64,000 nucleotides of DNA from Dugong dugon (Eukaryota; Chordata; Mammalia; Sirenia; Dugongidae), in NCBI GenBank assembly GCA_030035585.1, contig CM057461.1, forward strand, positions 166,853,624 to 166,917,623. Reading direction: 5' to 3'. The position numbers and the translations under genes were made by a program. This document shows, piece by piece, positions 22,415 to 33,387 of the stretch. The stretch's first letter is position 1. Each line of letters begins with the position of its first letter. The notes under the pieces are model-generated. The model made no database searches and was not told the origin of the DNA. It saw nothing but the letters and a program-made list of their open reading frames with translations.

Positions 22415-23670
22415 GCTGGGCCTCTCCCTCTCCCAACATGAACCAATTCACTCCCCTTCCCTAGCTTTGACCCAAGAGATTCAGATGTGTGTTTTACATT
22501 TCCAGCTCATTTGTTGTTCGTTTAACTAATTTATTTTTGTAACTCCCTCTTTCTGACATTCTAAATGCCTCCATGTGTCTCTATATTACTTCTACCTCTG
22601 CTAACATAGCTCTGATATCAAAGAGGATATTGCAGTACATACCCTGCAATTAGCTAAGATTTGCCTCTATTAATACCAGCCCCATCCTTGGACCTTCCAA
22701 GCTTTCATGCATCCAGGAGAGAGAAATAAAGCTGCATGGCATTTTACAAACAGCCTCTTGTAAATTCAAAGCATTAACACCACAGCACATCTGATCTTAA
22801 CAGCCACTGCCCCTTGCCACAGAGGAACAACTGTTTTAAAGCAGGAGTCATCCTTTCCAGGCACACACAAGCCCAGAGGTAGACAAGTCCGTGCCAGGTC
22901 TGGTGAGCATGGAGATTTAGTCTTTGGTTTCATGATAAACTCTGCTTCCTGTTTTCAGCTGCCTTACCCTAATGATCCTTAATGCCACTGCCTTGGGAAG
23001 GAGGAAGACATGAGCTGAAATGAAAACATCAAGTATAGAAAAGACTCAACAACAGCTCTCCCAGCTGTGAGGGGCGCTGGAGATGCATGCTGTTGACCTG
23101 GATACTTAAGTCTAATAACACAGACTGATGCCTGGAGCTTGCATCTGAGAGAAGCATAGAAAATTATGTGAAACTCCGGACAGTGGAAATTGAAGGGGAA
23201 GAACGCTAACTGAGGCACTCTCTAGGCAGGTGGTCCGAAGTCTGTGCTAAGGGTTCTCTTTGATCATGATCTTTTGATGACCGGCTTTTATGAGCCAAGG
23301 CCAACTGTGAAGTTGCTGACAGAGAACAAATAGCTGAAGAAGCAGAGAGGAAAATATGTTTCAGTGAAAGTGGAATCAAATCCAACAGTCCCACCAGGCC
23401 CCACTTCCCTCCAGGACAAGATTCCTGCCTACCCACATGACCTTTGTCAAGACACCGCTAATGCCAGGACAAAAAGCATATCACTATTGAGGGTGGAGGC
23501 AGCTGCCTTCAGGGACTACTCTGGTACTCAGAGCTATGCTCTCCAGAAATAGGGTGACTTCACTAGAGCTTTGAAAACTTCCTCTATTGACTCAAACGAT
23601 CAACTTCTTGATGCCCAACATAAGTTTTCCCCAAATGTAATTAAGCTGCCATGAGTTCTTACATGATGGC
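22415..23670. other. Repeat-poor DNA, no feature recognised
   Basis: I recognise no repeat. Three short frames near 22979-23552 show no family resemblance. Confidence 0.4.
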
Positions 23671-24388
23671 ATTTTTTCAAAGCAGTTTTAAGTTTATAGG
23701 AAAATTGAGCAGAAAGTATAGAGTTCCCATATACTGGCCCGTCACCTCCAGTTTCCCCAATTATTCACATCTTGCAATAAACCCATTGCCATCGAATCAT
23801 TCCAACTCATAACCACCCTATCGGACAGAGTAGAACTGCCCCATAGGGTTTCCAAGGAGTGGCTCGTGGATTTGAACTGCTGACCTTTTGGTTAGCAGCC
23901 AAATGCTTAATCACTATGCCATCAGGGCCCCCCATATCTTGCAATGGTGTGATAAATAATTTATAATTGATGAACCACTATTGATACATTATTATCAACT
24001 AAAATCCATAGTTTACATTAGGGTTCACTCTTTGTGTTGTACAGTCCTATGGGTTTTGGCAAATGCATAATGTCACATATTCACCTTTACGGTATCATAC
24101 AGAATAGTTTCACTGCCCTAAAAATGCCCTGCATTCTACCTAGTCACCTCCCTCCCTCAGCCTCTGATAACCACTGATCTTTTTACTGTCTCTCTAGTTT
24201 TTCCTTTTCCAGAGTTTCATACGGTGTGGTCTTTTCAGACTGGCTTCTTTTACTTAGTAATATACATTTAAGGTTTCCCATATCTTTTCATGGCTTGATA
24301 GTACATTTCTTTTTATCACTGAATAATATTCCATTGTATGGATGTACAGTAGCACAGTTGGTTTATCCATTCACCTACTGAAGGTCAA
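23671..24388 (-). repeat. L1M (L1MB-like) 3' UTR, antisense, split by AfroSINE
   Basis: The text runs 'gtttataggaaaattgagc', 'aaagtatagagttccc', then after the SINE 'ttgatgaaccactattgat', 'gggttcactctttgtgttg', 'taatattccattgtatgg' and 'tatccattcacctactg'. The same text recurs at 39386-40432. This is the 3' UTR of an older placental L1 in reverse. Confidence 0.85.
23779..23935 (-). mobile_element. AfroSINE, short subtype, antisense, perfect TSD
   Basis: The reversed copy includes 'ccccatagggtttccaagg', 'tttgaactgctgacc' and 'ttggttagcagcc'. The flanks 'atcttgcaat' (23769-23778 and 23936-23945) are identical, and they are also part of the host L1 text. Confidence 0.97.
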
Positions 24389-25534
24389 AATGACATATTT
24401 TTTAAGAGGCTTTTGGATTTGTATCCCTGACTGAGGGTTTTTTACTCCCACGTGAGCACCAGAGAGGAGGCTCTGGTTTCAAGTTCTTGCCTGAAAGAGC
24501 CTTAGGAGGCCAGGTAAAGAGTTCTAGTTGCCCAAACTTCAGTTACAGACACACATCTCCTGGGCAGAGTGGGGAAGGGGTAGAGGTGAGTAAGTTAGGG
24601 AGGGTATTCATTCATTATCCCCAGCTTCTTGCTCCTTCTCCTGTGGTTATGAGGGAGTCACGCTTATTTTTGCTGAAGTTGTAGATAACTGGTCACAAAA
24701 ACATAATCTACCTGTCTACTTCCTTGCCTTTTTCCTTTACCACTAAAAGTCCTTCAAAATCATGTCTGAGTTCCTAAGTCATCATCACTGAAAAGACAGA
24801 AAAACTACCATACCTATGTATTACCAGGAGGCTTATTTCTCATACTGGTTCAAAAGTCAAACAAGAAATGGAGACAACTCTACCCTCTTCACCTCCACTT
24901 GTGAGAAAGTGAGTCTTGCAATGACATCTTCCCACATTTCCTGTACATGTAGAAAACAAGGATTCCACATGCAACCCACGTGCTGGTTAAAGATCCATAG
25001 TCACAGAAGTAGAATAGCAACAATGATATTTTGAAGCATTGATGACTGCAATGCCTTTTCATTTCTAATGTTCTTCTTTGTCTTTCCTACAGCTCTTCTG
25101 ACCCATCATAAAATAAATAAATAAATAAGAATTTTAAAAACCTCCTTCCCAGAGAGGTTGGAGGGTTAAATTCCAAACCTGAATCACTGTCTGGGATTTT
25201 CTGTGCATGCTCCTGGAAGCTGGCCAGTGTGTCTCTTTCCAAGGCAAATGCAGTCCCCCAGAGTATCGGTACCCTGGAAATGATCCACAAATGACAGTCA
25301 CATTAGTTCATTGTTCCTGGTAGCCATAAAGAGGACCAGTGCCCTAGTACCAGATACAATAGTGTTCAGAGCCAAACCATTCATTTCTTCTGCTTCTCTC
25401 TCTTGGGCACCCTCCTTTCATCTGAAACTTTGAATTATAAAGCTAGGGATTCAGCTGTAATGAGACTTGTCAGCTATTTGCAAGAAATTTGTGTGGCCGA
25501 TCAAATAATGATACTGCTGCTTCTAATAATACTG
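24389..25534. other. No feature recognised
   Basis: This is unassigned DNA with an A/T (AAAT)n run near 25110-25130. Confidence 0.4.
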
Positions 25535-25544
25535 TTACTATCGC

Positions 25545-25566
25545 TAATAATAATAATAATAATAAC
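25545..25566. repeat. (TAA)n microsatellite
   Basis: A short run of AAT/TAA units precedes a MIR remnant. Confidence 0.9.
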
Positions 25567-25571
25567 AACGA

Positions 25572-25662
25572 AAATAACATTTATTGTTTCCTCCGCGTCA
25601 GGCAGTATTCAAACCATTTCTATGCATTAATTCATGTGATCCTCATAATGGTTTATAGATAC
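25572..25662 (-). repeat. MIR fragment, antisense
   Basis: 'aacatttattgtttcctccg' is followed by 'gcattaattcatgtgatcc', a short reversed MIR 3' part. Confidence 0.5.
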
Positions 25663-25689
25663 ACACACACCCTCCTCCTGCTGAGCCCA

Positions 25690-25865
25690 GCCCTTAAAAC
25701 TTGTTACAACTTGTTAGGGAGACAAGATACACACATAAAAACCTTCTAGACCATATGCATCTTGAGGTCAGGAGCATATCATGTTCATCTTCAGATCCTC
25801 CACAAGGCCTAGGACAGAATGTGCCTCCATATAAGAATTGGAAAGGGGTGGTTTTGATTCCTATC
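25690..25865 (+). repeat. Local duplicate, copy A (partner at 27131-27310)
   Basis: This segment ('cttgttacaacttgttaggg', 'accatatgcatcttgagg', 'ggcctaggacagaa', 'tggttttg') matches 27131-27310 in order and orientation at roughly four of five bases. The middle resembles the L2 3' end, so part may be an L2 tail, but the similarity runs past it on both sides. Confidence 0.7.
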
Positions 25866-25966
25866 ATGAAAATCATTCTCCACTGGATTCTTCTAGCCAT
25901 TTACTTCACTTTAATTTCACTTGGATTCCTATGTCCTGAGTAGTCCAATTTGGTCTAAGACCCAAT

Positions 25967-26343
25967 TTTTTGTTGCTCTTGTTAGATGACATGGAGTCAG
26001 TTCTGACTCATAGCTACCCTACGTACAGCAGAATGAAACACTGCCTGATCTGGCATCATCCTCATAATTGTTGCTATGTTTGAGACCATTTTTGCAGCCA
26101 CAGTGTCAGTCCATCTCACTGAGTGATGCCTTTGAATTATGCTGTTGGTGAAGTATATTGAATATACCATGGACTGCCAGAAGAACGAACAAATACGTCT
26201 CGGAAGAAGTAAAGCCAGAATGCTCCTCAGAAGCAAGGATGGCAAGACTTCGTCTCATGTACTTTGGACATGTTATCAGGAGACACCAGTCCCTAGAGAA
26301 GGACATCATGCTTGGTAAAGTAGAGGGTCAGCTAAAAAGAGGG
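25967..26343 (-). mobile_element. RTE LINE 3' end with internal (twin-priming) inversion
   Basis: The left half (to about 26126) is the RTE 3' terminus in reverse, ending in a TTG-rich tail. The right half (about 26127-26343) is the preceding part of the coding frame in forward orientation. It encodes a YFGHVIRRHQSLEKDIMLGK stretch, typical of the RTE reverse-transcriptase C-terminus. Read on the minus strand this is an inverted 5' part followed by a normal 3' part, as twin priming produces. 'agacccaat' occurs at 25958-25966 and 26344-26352 and may be the target duplication, although it overlaps expected RTE text. Confidence 0.85.
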
Positions 26344-26357
26344 AGACCCAATCTAAT

Positions 26358-26381
26358 CTGAAGAATATCTATATTCTTCAG
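26358..26381. repeat. Perfect short inverted repeat (11-bp arms, 2-base centre)
   Basis: 'ctgaagaatat' and 'atattcttcag' are perfect complements separated by 'ct', just outside the inverted RTE copy. Confidence 0.95.
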
Positions 26382-27130
26382 CATGAGTTAGCTCTAATTG
26401 CTCCCCACTTCCAATTTTCCAGTTGCCTCTTGGCTAGTGATGACAGAGAGAGCAGACAGACATTGGTTTGATGACCCTCATAGGCACTTACCACTTTGGT
26501 TTGCAGCTATTGTTTTCATGTCCATCTTCTATATTTCACGTGCATGCAGGACACAAGAATTACACACACAGACTGCATTGAAGCACAAAATTTCTCATGT
26601 TTATGCTTCAACACCTATCACAGTGCGAGGAACCTATCAAATGTTAGGCAAAATTTATTTGAATAAATGATGCCTACATTGCAGAATGCTCCGTTTAAAT
26701 CTTTTTGTCCACCTTTCTTTCCTCAGTCCCCTTAAGTAAGAGTGGATTCTCTCTGCGCTTATTCTGCTAGGCTGGACCTGGATGCTGCCCTAGGGCACTT
26801 AGATCATGGTTCGTCGGGACAGTCATACCAAGTGTTTGCCTTGCCATGGGGGCTACCTATCTTTTCCAATAACATTTGTGTATAGTTGGTCCAGCCTCGT
26901 CTATGGAAAACAATTTTGCATCCCCATATGTAGAATATAGTATGAATATAGTATGTTGCCATCAGAATTGATCCTATTTATTTCCAATCACTCCCCTTCA
27001 AGTTCATGTATAATTTTGAGCCTGGAGAGCATTGCTCCTACTAGTCTGCAGGCCCTTGCAAGGAACATGGGTGGAGTGGGTAGTAAGCCTTGGCCAGGCC
27101 CTCTGTGCTCCACCTCCTGTCTTTAGAAAG
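26382..27130. other. Unassigned, with an L2 tail near 26595-26668
   Basis: 'cacctatcacagtgcgagg' to 'ttatttgaataaatga' is the L2 3' end in sense orientation. I name nothing else. Confidence 0.45.
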
Positions 27131-27310
27131 ACAAGATCTGACCCCTCAAAGCTTGTTACAGCATGTTAGGGAGATAAGATACATGCATAAAACTTCCTAG
27201 ACTATATGCATCTTGAAGGCAGGAGCATGGCATATTCAACTTTAGATTTCCATAAGGCCTAGGACAGAAAATGGCTCCACCTAAGAGTTGGAAAGAAGTG
27301 GTTTTGCCTC
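27131..27310 (+). repeat. Local duplicate, copy B (partner at 25690-25865)
   Basis: 'gcttgttacagcatgttagg', 'actatatgcatcttgaagg', 'aaggcctaggacagaa' and 'gttggaaagaagtggttttg' align with copy A. The sequence on either side does not, so the unit is about 175 bases. Confidence 0.7.
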
Positions 27311-27515
27311 GGCCTGGTAACACAGGAGATAGCTGAGTACGTATATCCTCAGTCTGGTCAATGTCGTGCAGTAGCAGTGCAACTGCACAGGTGGGATGAC
27401 TAGTCATTATTTTACTTATTACAGAATTGTTAGACCAGGTGATATGACTTGTGAAGGCAGTTTTTCTAACCATATAAGGAAATCATGCTGGGTTTTCATG
27501 TGATATGGTTTGGGG

Positions 27516-27775
27516 CAGGGCTTCAAACTAGTGCCTTCTGGTTTGAACTCCTGCTTAGAATTTGCATTTCTAACAAGTTGCCAGGTGATGCTAATGCTGC
27601 TGGTTAGGGACCAGTGCTGAGAACTACTAAGAGAGCAGTGGTTCTCAAAATGTATTATACATAAGAATCCCCCGGGGGATCTTATTAAAATGTAGGTTCT
27701 GATTCAGTATATCTGGGGTGGAAATGCAAATTCTCAGCAGGGGTTTGAACCAGAATGTACCAGTTCCAAGCCCAG
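27516..27775. mobile_element. Inside-out MER5-like hAT MITE, copy 1
   Basis: The terminal inverted repeats (about 50 bases) start 'cagggcttcaaact'. The left arm contains the right half of a MER5A-like element ('gaatttgcatttctaac', 'ccaggtgatgctaatgctgc'), which ends 'ctgagaactac'. A MER5A-like left half follows ('gcagtggttctcaaa', 'ctgattcagtatatctgggg'). So the two MER5 halves are swapped, with new outer termini. The 8-bp flanks 'gtttgggg' (27508-27515) and 'gtttgcgg' (27776-27783) fit a hAT target duplication. It is non-coding. Confidence 0.75.
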
Positions 27776-27919
27776 GTTTGCGGTATATGGGTCTGATACA
27801 AAAACCCATGAAGGAGAAAGAAATGTTCGTTGTTGCAAACAAATGAAATTTTGGGATTGTAATTGTCATACAGCACCACTATTGTAAAACCTGAGTACAG
27901 GTTTTGATATGCCTGCACT

Positions 27920-28115
27920 ATCTCTTATTTTACTCAAAATAATTCTGTGAATGGGCAGAGGAGGAATCTTTATGCCTATTTTACAGAGGAAGCAGCTGAA
28001 GTTTAGAAAGTTTTTGAGACTCATCTAACATCATGCAAGTAGTAATTTTTGGAGGCTATAGTCAAATCCAGATGTTACGATGCCAAGAGTAGTGCTCCAT
28101 TACATATACAGCCTA
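27920..28115 (-). repeat. MIR SINE, antisense
   Basis: 'gcctattttacagaggaagc', 'agtttagaaagttttt' and 'atcatgcaagtagt' give the reversed MIR core. Confidence 0.7.
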
Positions 28116-29345
28116 AACAATGTCCCACTCCATGGGAAGGCTCTAACCCTTCAGTAATCATTTTCTTTTCCAGTCTTCCAGCTAACTAAGTACATATCTA
28201 ATGGCCATGGAGTTATGAGGTAGAAAGAATATCTGATATAAAAATGAAGACTCAATTTGTGTAAAATTTCATAGGAAAACATGCTGTAGAAGTATTATAA
28301 ATTATCGAACACTTCTATCTCAATTGATTCTCACAGTACACTGCATTTTTCTTCATTTTCTTTTGTTGTTGTTGTTGTTAGAAATGGAAGGATTAGCTTT
28401 TCAAATCCTGCCTGGGAAACTCCATTCCTAGTCCTTTTCCTAAATCTATTCACTGGACAATTGCATCTCCCTGCTGGGTACTGGGCAGCATTACAACGGG
28501 TTCATGGGCTGTAGCAGCTGCAGTTGCTTCTTAGCAAAGACCAGACTGGCCTGAGTCCAGATGTCCAACTGACCATGTTAAATAGCTACCCAGGCAGGGA
28601 GGGCATAAATACAATGCTATTTCCTCAAGACGCATCTTATTATTATAGTTATTGACATGTATTAAGCACTTAGCATGCCCAAGTGCTTAATGCATGTTAA
28701 TAATAGACTACCCCCACACAAACGATTCAGTTTGGCATGTACCCCATTTCTCCTTTTCTGCCATTCTATCCACATGAGTTCTCTGGTTCTGCTGAAACCT
28801 GACTTCAGCTCCAAAAGGGGAGATGGGGAATGATGGACCAAAAGGACTTTATTTTGAAACAGATCTAAAGAAAGAGAGACCCAGCTCTTTATACCCAGCG
28901 GGTAATAGTGAACTGGACAGAATAGGGCACCAGCACCTTGGGAGTCAGGATCAGAAATCTGAGTTAAAGAAGACCCAAATGAAAAGAAAGATAATAAGGG
29001 AAGTGTCTTAAATTCTGGGTAGGTGGAAGGCAAGGAGGTAAGACAAATAGCCCAAACTAGAGCTACATGTATGAAGTGGTCATGATAGATAATGAGGAGT
29101 ACCAAGTCAGCAATACTGACCTGCAGAACAAAAAGTGTGGACCCTGAGAATCCCCTCTTCCTCCAGTGACAATCTTTAACTAGAATACCATGCCCACTAC
29201 CAAAGGGTTATTATTATTTTTTAGTTAACAAATATTTATTGAGCTATTTGTACCACGTCTTGTTTGCATAAAATGGTGGCCAAATAGACATTTATGGTTC
29301 CTGCTTCATTGGATATAATGGTGTAGTGGAGAAGTTCTCAGAAAA
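28116..29345. other. Mostly unassigned; MIR remnant at about 28625-28700
   Basis: 'attattatagttattgac' and 'taagcacttagcatgcc' resemble antisense MIR. A (TTG)n run lies at about 28363-28380. The 147-codon minus-strand frame at 28662-29105 has no recognisable domain. Confidence 0.4.
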
Positions 29346-29349
29346 ACAC

Positions 29350-30060
29350 CAATATAATAAAGTATTAAAAATACTTTTGCATTGCAATACTGTTCACAAT
29401 ATCCAAAAGACGGAAACAACCTAAATGTCTATCAACAAATGAATGGATAAAGAAAATATGGTACATAAGTACAATGGAATATTACTCTGCCATAAAGAGA
29501 AGTGAAGTCTTGATACTTGCTACAACATGGATGAATCTTGAAAAAGTTATGCTGAGTGAAATAAGTCAATCACAAAAGGACAAATATTGTATGATCCCAC
29601 TTATATGAAATAGGCAAATGTATAGAAACCAAGTTTATTAGTGGTTAGTGGTGCAAGGGGTTTGCAACTGGCTGCTAACCTAAAGGTTGGTGGTTCAAAC
29701 CCACCCAGTGGGTCTGCAGAAGAAAAGGCCTAGTGAACTGCTTCTGTTAAGATTACAGCTAAGAAGCCTCTATGGAGCAGTTCCAGTCTGTAACACATGG
29801 GGTCATCCTGAGCTCGGGCCAACTCCATGGCAGCTAACAACAACAACAGAGGTGGGAGGGAGGGGTAACTGGGAGTCATTGCTTAGAGAGTGCTGATTTT
29901 CTGTTAATGGTGGTAGCATAATTTGGAAATGAATATGGTGATGGCTGTACAACGTGATAAACATAGCCAAAGTCACTGAATTGTACATGTAAAAAATGTT
30001 GAATTGGCAAATGTTTTTATATATGCATATAACCACAATAAAATAATTTGAAAATACAAA
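29350..30060 (+). repeat. L1M 3' end, sense, split by an AfroSINE
   Basis: 'tgaatggataaagaaaatatgg' in the sequence is followed by 'caatggaatattactctgcc', 'acatggatgaatcttg' and 'gtatgatcccacttatatg'. After the SINE come 'gataaacatagccaaagtcac' and 'gaattgtacatgtaaaaaatg'. This is the well-known L1 3' UTR sequence and ends in an A-rich 'caataaaataa'. Confidence 0.88.
29645..29850 (+). mobile_element. AfroSINE, 'tggtgcaa' subtype, (CAA)n tail
   Basis: The head 'agtggtgcaaggggtttgc' is diverged. Then come the B-box region 'gttcaaaccc', 'gaactgcttctgttaag' and 'cagctaacaacaacaac'. It is nested in the L1 3' end. Confidence 0.9.
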
Positions 30061-30193
30061 TCTATAAAGAAATTTTGAAAAACCTTTAAAGAAATACTAA
30101 CGGGACCTATCTGATTTACAAAGAGATTTAAAACCCCAGTCTATGAAGGACTGGGTTCAGAACAAGAAAATATGGGCTTCAAAAGCAGGAGGA

Positions 30194-30859
30194 GCATTAA
30201 CTGGTCCCATCCCACTTGGAGCAAAGGACAATGAAAAACAACAAAGACACAAGGGAAATATTAGCCTAAGAGACTAAAGGACCACATAAACCAGAGATCC
30301 CACCAGCTTGAGATCTGGAGAACTAGGTGGTGCCTGGCTACCACCAATGACCACCTGGACAGGGAACACAGCATAGAGTCCAGGACAGAGTGGGAGAAAA
30401 GTGTGAAGCAGAACCCAAATTCACATACAAAGACCAGACTTAATGGTCTGACAGAGACTGGAGGAGCCCCCAAAACTATGGCCCCTGGATGCTCCGTTAA
30501 CCCAGAACTGAAACCATTCCTGACGCCCACTCTTCAGACAAAGATGAGACAGGACTATAAAACAAAAAATAATATGTGTGAGGAGGGTGCTTTAAGTTCA
30601 ATCAGATACACAAGACCAAATGGGTGGCTCCTGTCTGGAAGCAGGATGAGAAGGCAGGAAGGGGTAGGAACTGGTTGAATGGACCCAGGGGATCCAGGGT
30701 GGAAACAGGGAGTGTGATGTCACATTGTGGGGATTGCAACTAATGTCACAAAACTATATGTGTATAAATTTTTGTATGAGAAATTAACTTGATCTGTAAA
30801 CTTTCACCTAAACCACAATAAAATAATAATCATAATAAGACTAAAAAATAAAGAGAGAG
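30194..30859 (+). mobile_element. 5'-truncated elephant-type L1, 3' UTR only
   Basis: It runs parallel to the copy at 15368: 'cacttggagcaaaggac', 'agaccagacttaatggtc', 'actatggcccctgg', and 'aactttcacctaaaccacaa' plus an A-rich tail. 'agcaggagga' flanks it at 30184-30193 and 30860-30869 (perfect, 10 bp). It lies immediately beside an oppositely oriented L1 5' region. Confidence 0.9.
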
Positions 30860-31019
30860 AGCAGGAGGAATTTGGGTTCCTGGATGATTGTTAAATATCG
30901 GAAAGAGTTACTGAAGAGGTTGGGTTATTTTTGTGACTTCTCTATCTGGGTTGCTATCTGGTTGTTCTGTCCTGTATTCTAGTCTTGGGTTGTTATCTGA
31001 TGTCATTGATTTTCTACCT

Positions 31020-31975
31020 GGCGGACTTCCTTTAGTATTTCTTTAATTTTAGTATGCTTTTTACAAATTTCCTTAACTTCTGTTTATCTGGAAATGCCCT
31101 AATTTCACCATCATGTTTGAGAGACAGTTTTGCTGGATATACAATTCTTGGCTGTCAATTTTTTTTCCTTCAAGGCTTTATATATGTCATCCCATTGCCT
31201 TCTTGCCTGCATTGTTTCTGCTGAGTAGTCAGAGTTTAGTCTTATTGACTCTCCTTTGTAGCTGACTTTTCGTTCACCCCTAGCCACTCTTAAAATTCTC
31301 TCATTATCTTTGGTTTTGGCAAGTTTGATTATAATATATCTTGGTGACTTTCTTTTGGGATCTACCCTGTGTGGGGTTCAATGAGCTTCTTGGATAGATA
31401 TCTTCTTTTCTTTCACGATATCAGGGAAGTTTTCTGCCAATAAATCTTCAACAATTCTCTCTATATTTTCTGTTATTCACCGCCCCCCATTCTGGTAACC
31501 CAATCACTCATAGGTTATTCCTCTTGACAGAATCCCACATAATTCTTAGGGTTTCTTCATTTTTTAAAATTCTTTTATATGATTTTTTGTCAAATAAATT
31601 GGTGTCAAGTGCTTTATCTTCAATCTCACTAATTCTGACTTCCATTGCCTCAATTCTGCTCCTATGACTTTCTATCGAGTTGTCTAATTCTTAAATTTTA
31701 TTGTTAATCTTTTGAATTTCTATTTGCTATCTCTCTATGGATTCTTGCAGCCTGTTAAATTTGTCATTATGCTCTTGTATAACCTTCTTAAGTTCCTCTA
31801 TTGCTTTGTCTGTATGTTCCTTGGATTGTTCTACTTTTTGAATGATCTCCTTCCTGATCTCTTGAAGAGCTCTGTATATTAATCTTTTGAATTCTACCTC
31901 TGGCAATTCCAATACCTTCTCTTCTTCCAGGAGGTCTCTTGGTTCTTTGTTTTGGTTGCTTGATGAAGCCATCAT
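31020..31975 (-). pseudogene. L1 ORF1 remnant (RNA-binding coat protein of L1)
   Basis: ORF1p is the trimeric RNA-binding protein that coats L1 RNA in the cytoplasm. The first 82 codons (31727-31975) are open, starting MMASSSNQNKEPRDLLEEEK and continuing as a charged, heptad-rich coiled coil. A stop then interrupts. Farther on, in shifting frames, translated text such as 'ENIERIVEDLLAENFPDIVK' and 'PRYIIIKLAKTKDNERILR' matches the conserved RRM region, and 'VSYKGESIRLT' the C-terminal domain. Several stops and probable frameshifts make it non-functional. The start is the first Met after the 5' UTR. There is no matching ORF2 downstream. Confidence 0.85.
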
Positions 31976-33375
31976 GGGCTGCCTCTTTGATATTTACTGT
32001 TGTCTCTAAGCCATCAATAAGTTATTATATTTATTTATTTTATATTTGCTTACTGTGTCCTAGCTTCTTGTTTTGTTTTGTTTTAATATGCTCAGATAGG
32101 CTGGTCATGTGAGTTACTTTGATTATTGCCATCTTTGAAGCTCTCCCATCCTGTCACCAGGTGGTTAGAGCTGCTACTAGTTATGTGAACCCAGGAGTCC
32201 GTTTACTTTTCTTGTGTAGATTCAGCTCAAGTGTCCAAGTCATTGGTCTCCTAGTGTGTGGTGCAGGCTCTCACCTACAGTCCTAGATGGGCAGGGCTAT
32301 GTAGGGGTGATTGGAGCAGGCATAGGTATCTGGCTGCAGCAGGGGCTTATGTGCTGAGCAAGGTATGGGGCTGATGGCTGCCCCTGAGTGCCTGGGTGGA
32401 AGGTGTGTCCCTGTTCTCTAGAGCATAGGTTTTGTAGCTGGACTTTGAGCACCCAATGCTGTTGTCTGTAAGGACTGGGAGGTACCACTTATTCTTGGGC
32501 CCCTGTCTTGGGTGGCTAGGTGGCATGAGGGGAGCCACCAGTCCTCAGGTCCCTGATGTGGGTAGGTGAGGACCTTGCTTACTGGGTAGGGCAGTGTCAA
32601 ATGTCATGAATCTGCCACTCCCCCTTAGCTGCTGCAGTTGAAAATAGGCTTCAGGTATGTACCCTGTTGTGCTATGCTAATGAGGGCCAACACTGTTGAA
32701 ATGGGTCCACACAGGTCTATGCAGGGATGAAAGGCATTCAGAGTTCATGGACTCCTTATGCCTGTGCCTAGGTAAAGGGGCTGTGCCCACTCTGAGGTCC
32801 TGGTTTAGGGGAGCTGGCAAATTATTTTTTCCTGTTTGTTAATTTGTTGCCTCTCCAAAGCCGGGAAAATGGTTCGGGGCGTGTGACTGGTCCCACTTCT
32901 GGCCCAGGGGGCGTGGCAATCGCTGAAGCTGACTGGGACTGAAGCAAAGTGGGGAGGGAGCAGGTAAATGGGAGAGAGGTACTTCCCAGAGGAAGAGTTT
33001 TTTTGATCCCACGCAGTACGCAGTACGTTAGATGCTTGCACTTAACTTTCACAGATCCAACTCCGCTTTCCTCTTGTTCCACAGGCTTATGCAGACTCTC
33101 CACTGCTCAGTTTCTCCTGGCGTGGAAAATGAGTCCCAAGTGCTATTGCTTGCCTCAGCCCACGCGCGCTGGCTGATCCAGCCTGCAGGTGCTGGCCAGG
33201 TCAGGTCTGGCAAATCCTCGCTGCTTCTGAACTGTCTCTCTCTCCCCCTGATGCTCAGTTGGACTCCTCAACTTTGTCTTTGATGTTCAGCGTCTCTAGA
33301 TTGTTATATATAATTAATTCACTTGTTTTTTTGGGTCTTCATTGTAAGAGGGACCACAGGAAGTGTCTGACTACT

Positions 33376-33387
33376 CCGCCATCTTGG
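33376..33387 (-). promoter_or_regulatory. YY1-like site at the L1 5' end
   Basis: 'ccaagatggcgg' on the minus strand lies about 10-20 bases from the L1 start. A YY1 site at this place directs transcription start in human L1, so the same role is plausible here. The copy is otherwise broken. Confidence 0.65.

Noticed and set aside
26158..26361. A small host gene (67 codons, plus strand)
   Set aside because: It is the C-terminal coding part of an RTE LINE in an inverted segment.
28662..29105. 147-codon minus-strand open frame
   Set aside because: It begins within a MIR remnant, and the composition and sequence look non-coding.
31727..31975. A stand-alone small coiled-coil protein gene on the minus strand
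   Set aside because: It is the N-terminus of L1 ORF1 directly below an L1 5' UTR, and further ORF1 motifs follow after a stop.
32297..33283. Cluster of overlapping short frames on both strands
   Set aside because: These are by-products of the GC-richer L1 5' UTR, which has few stop codons.
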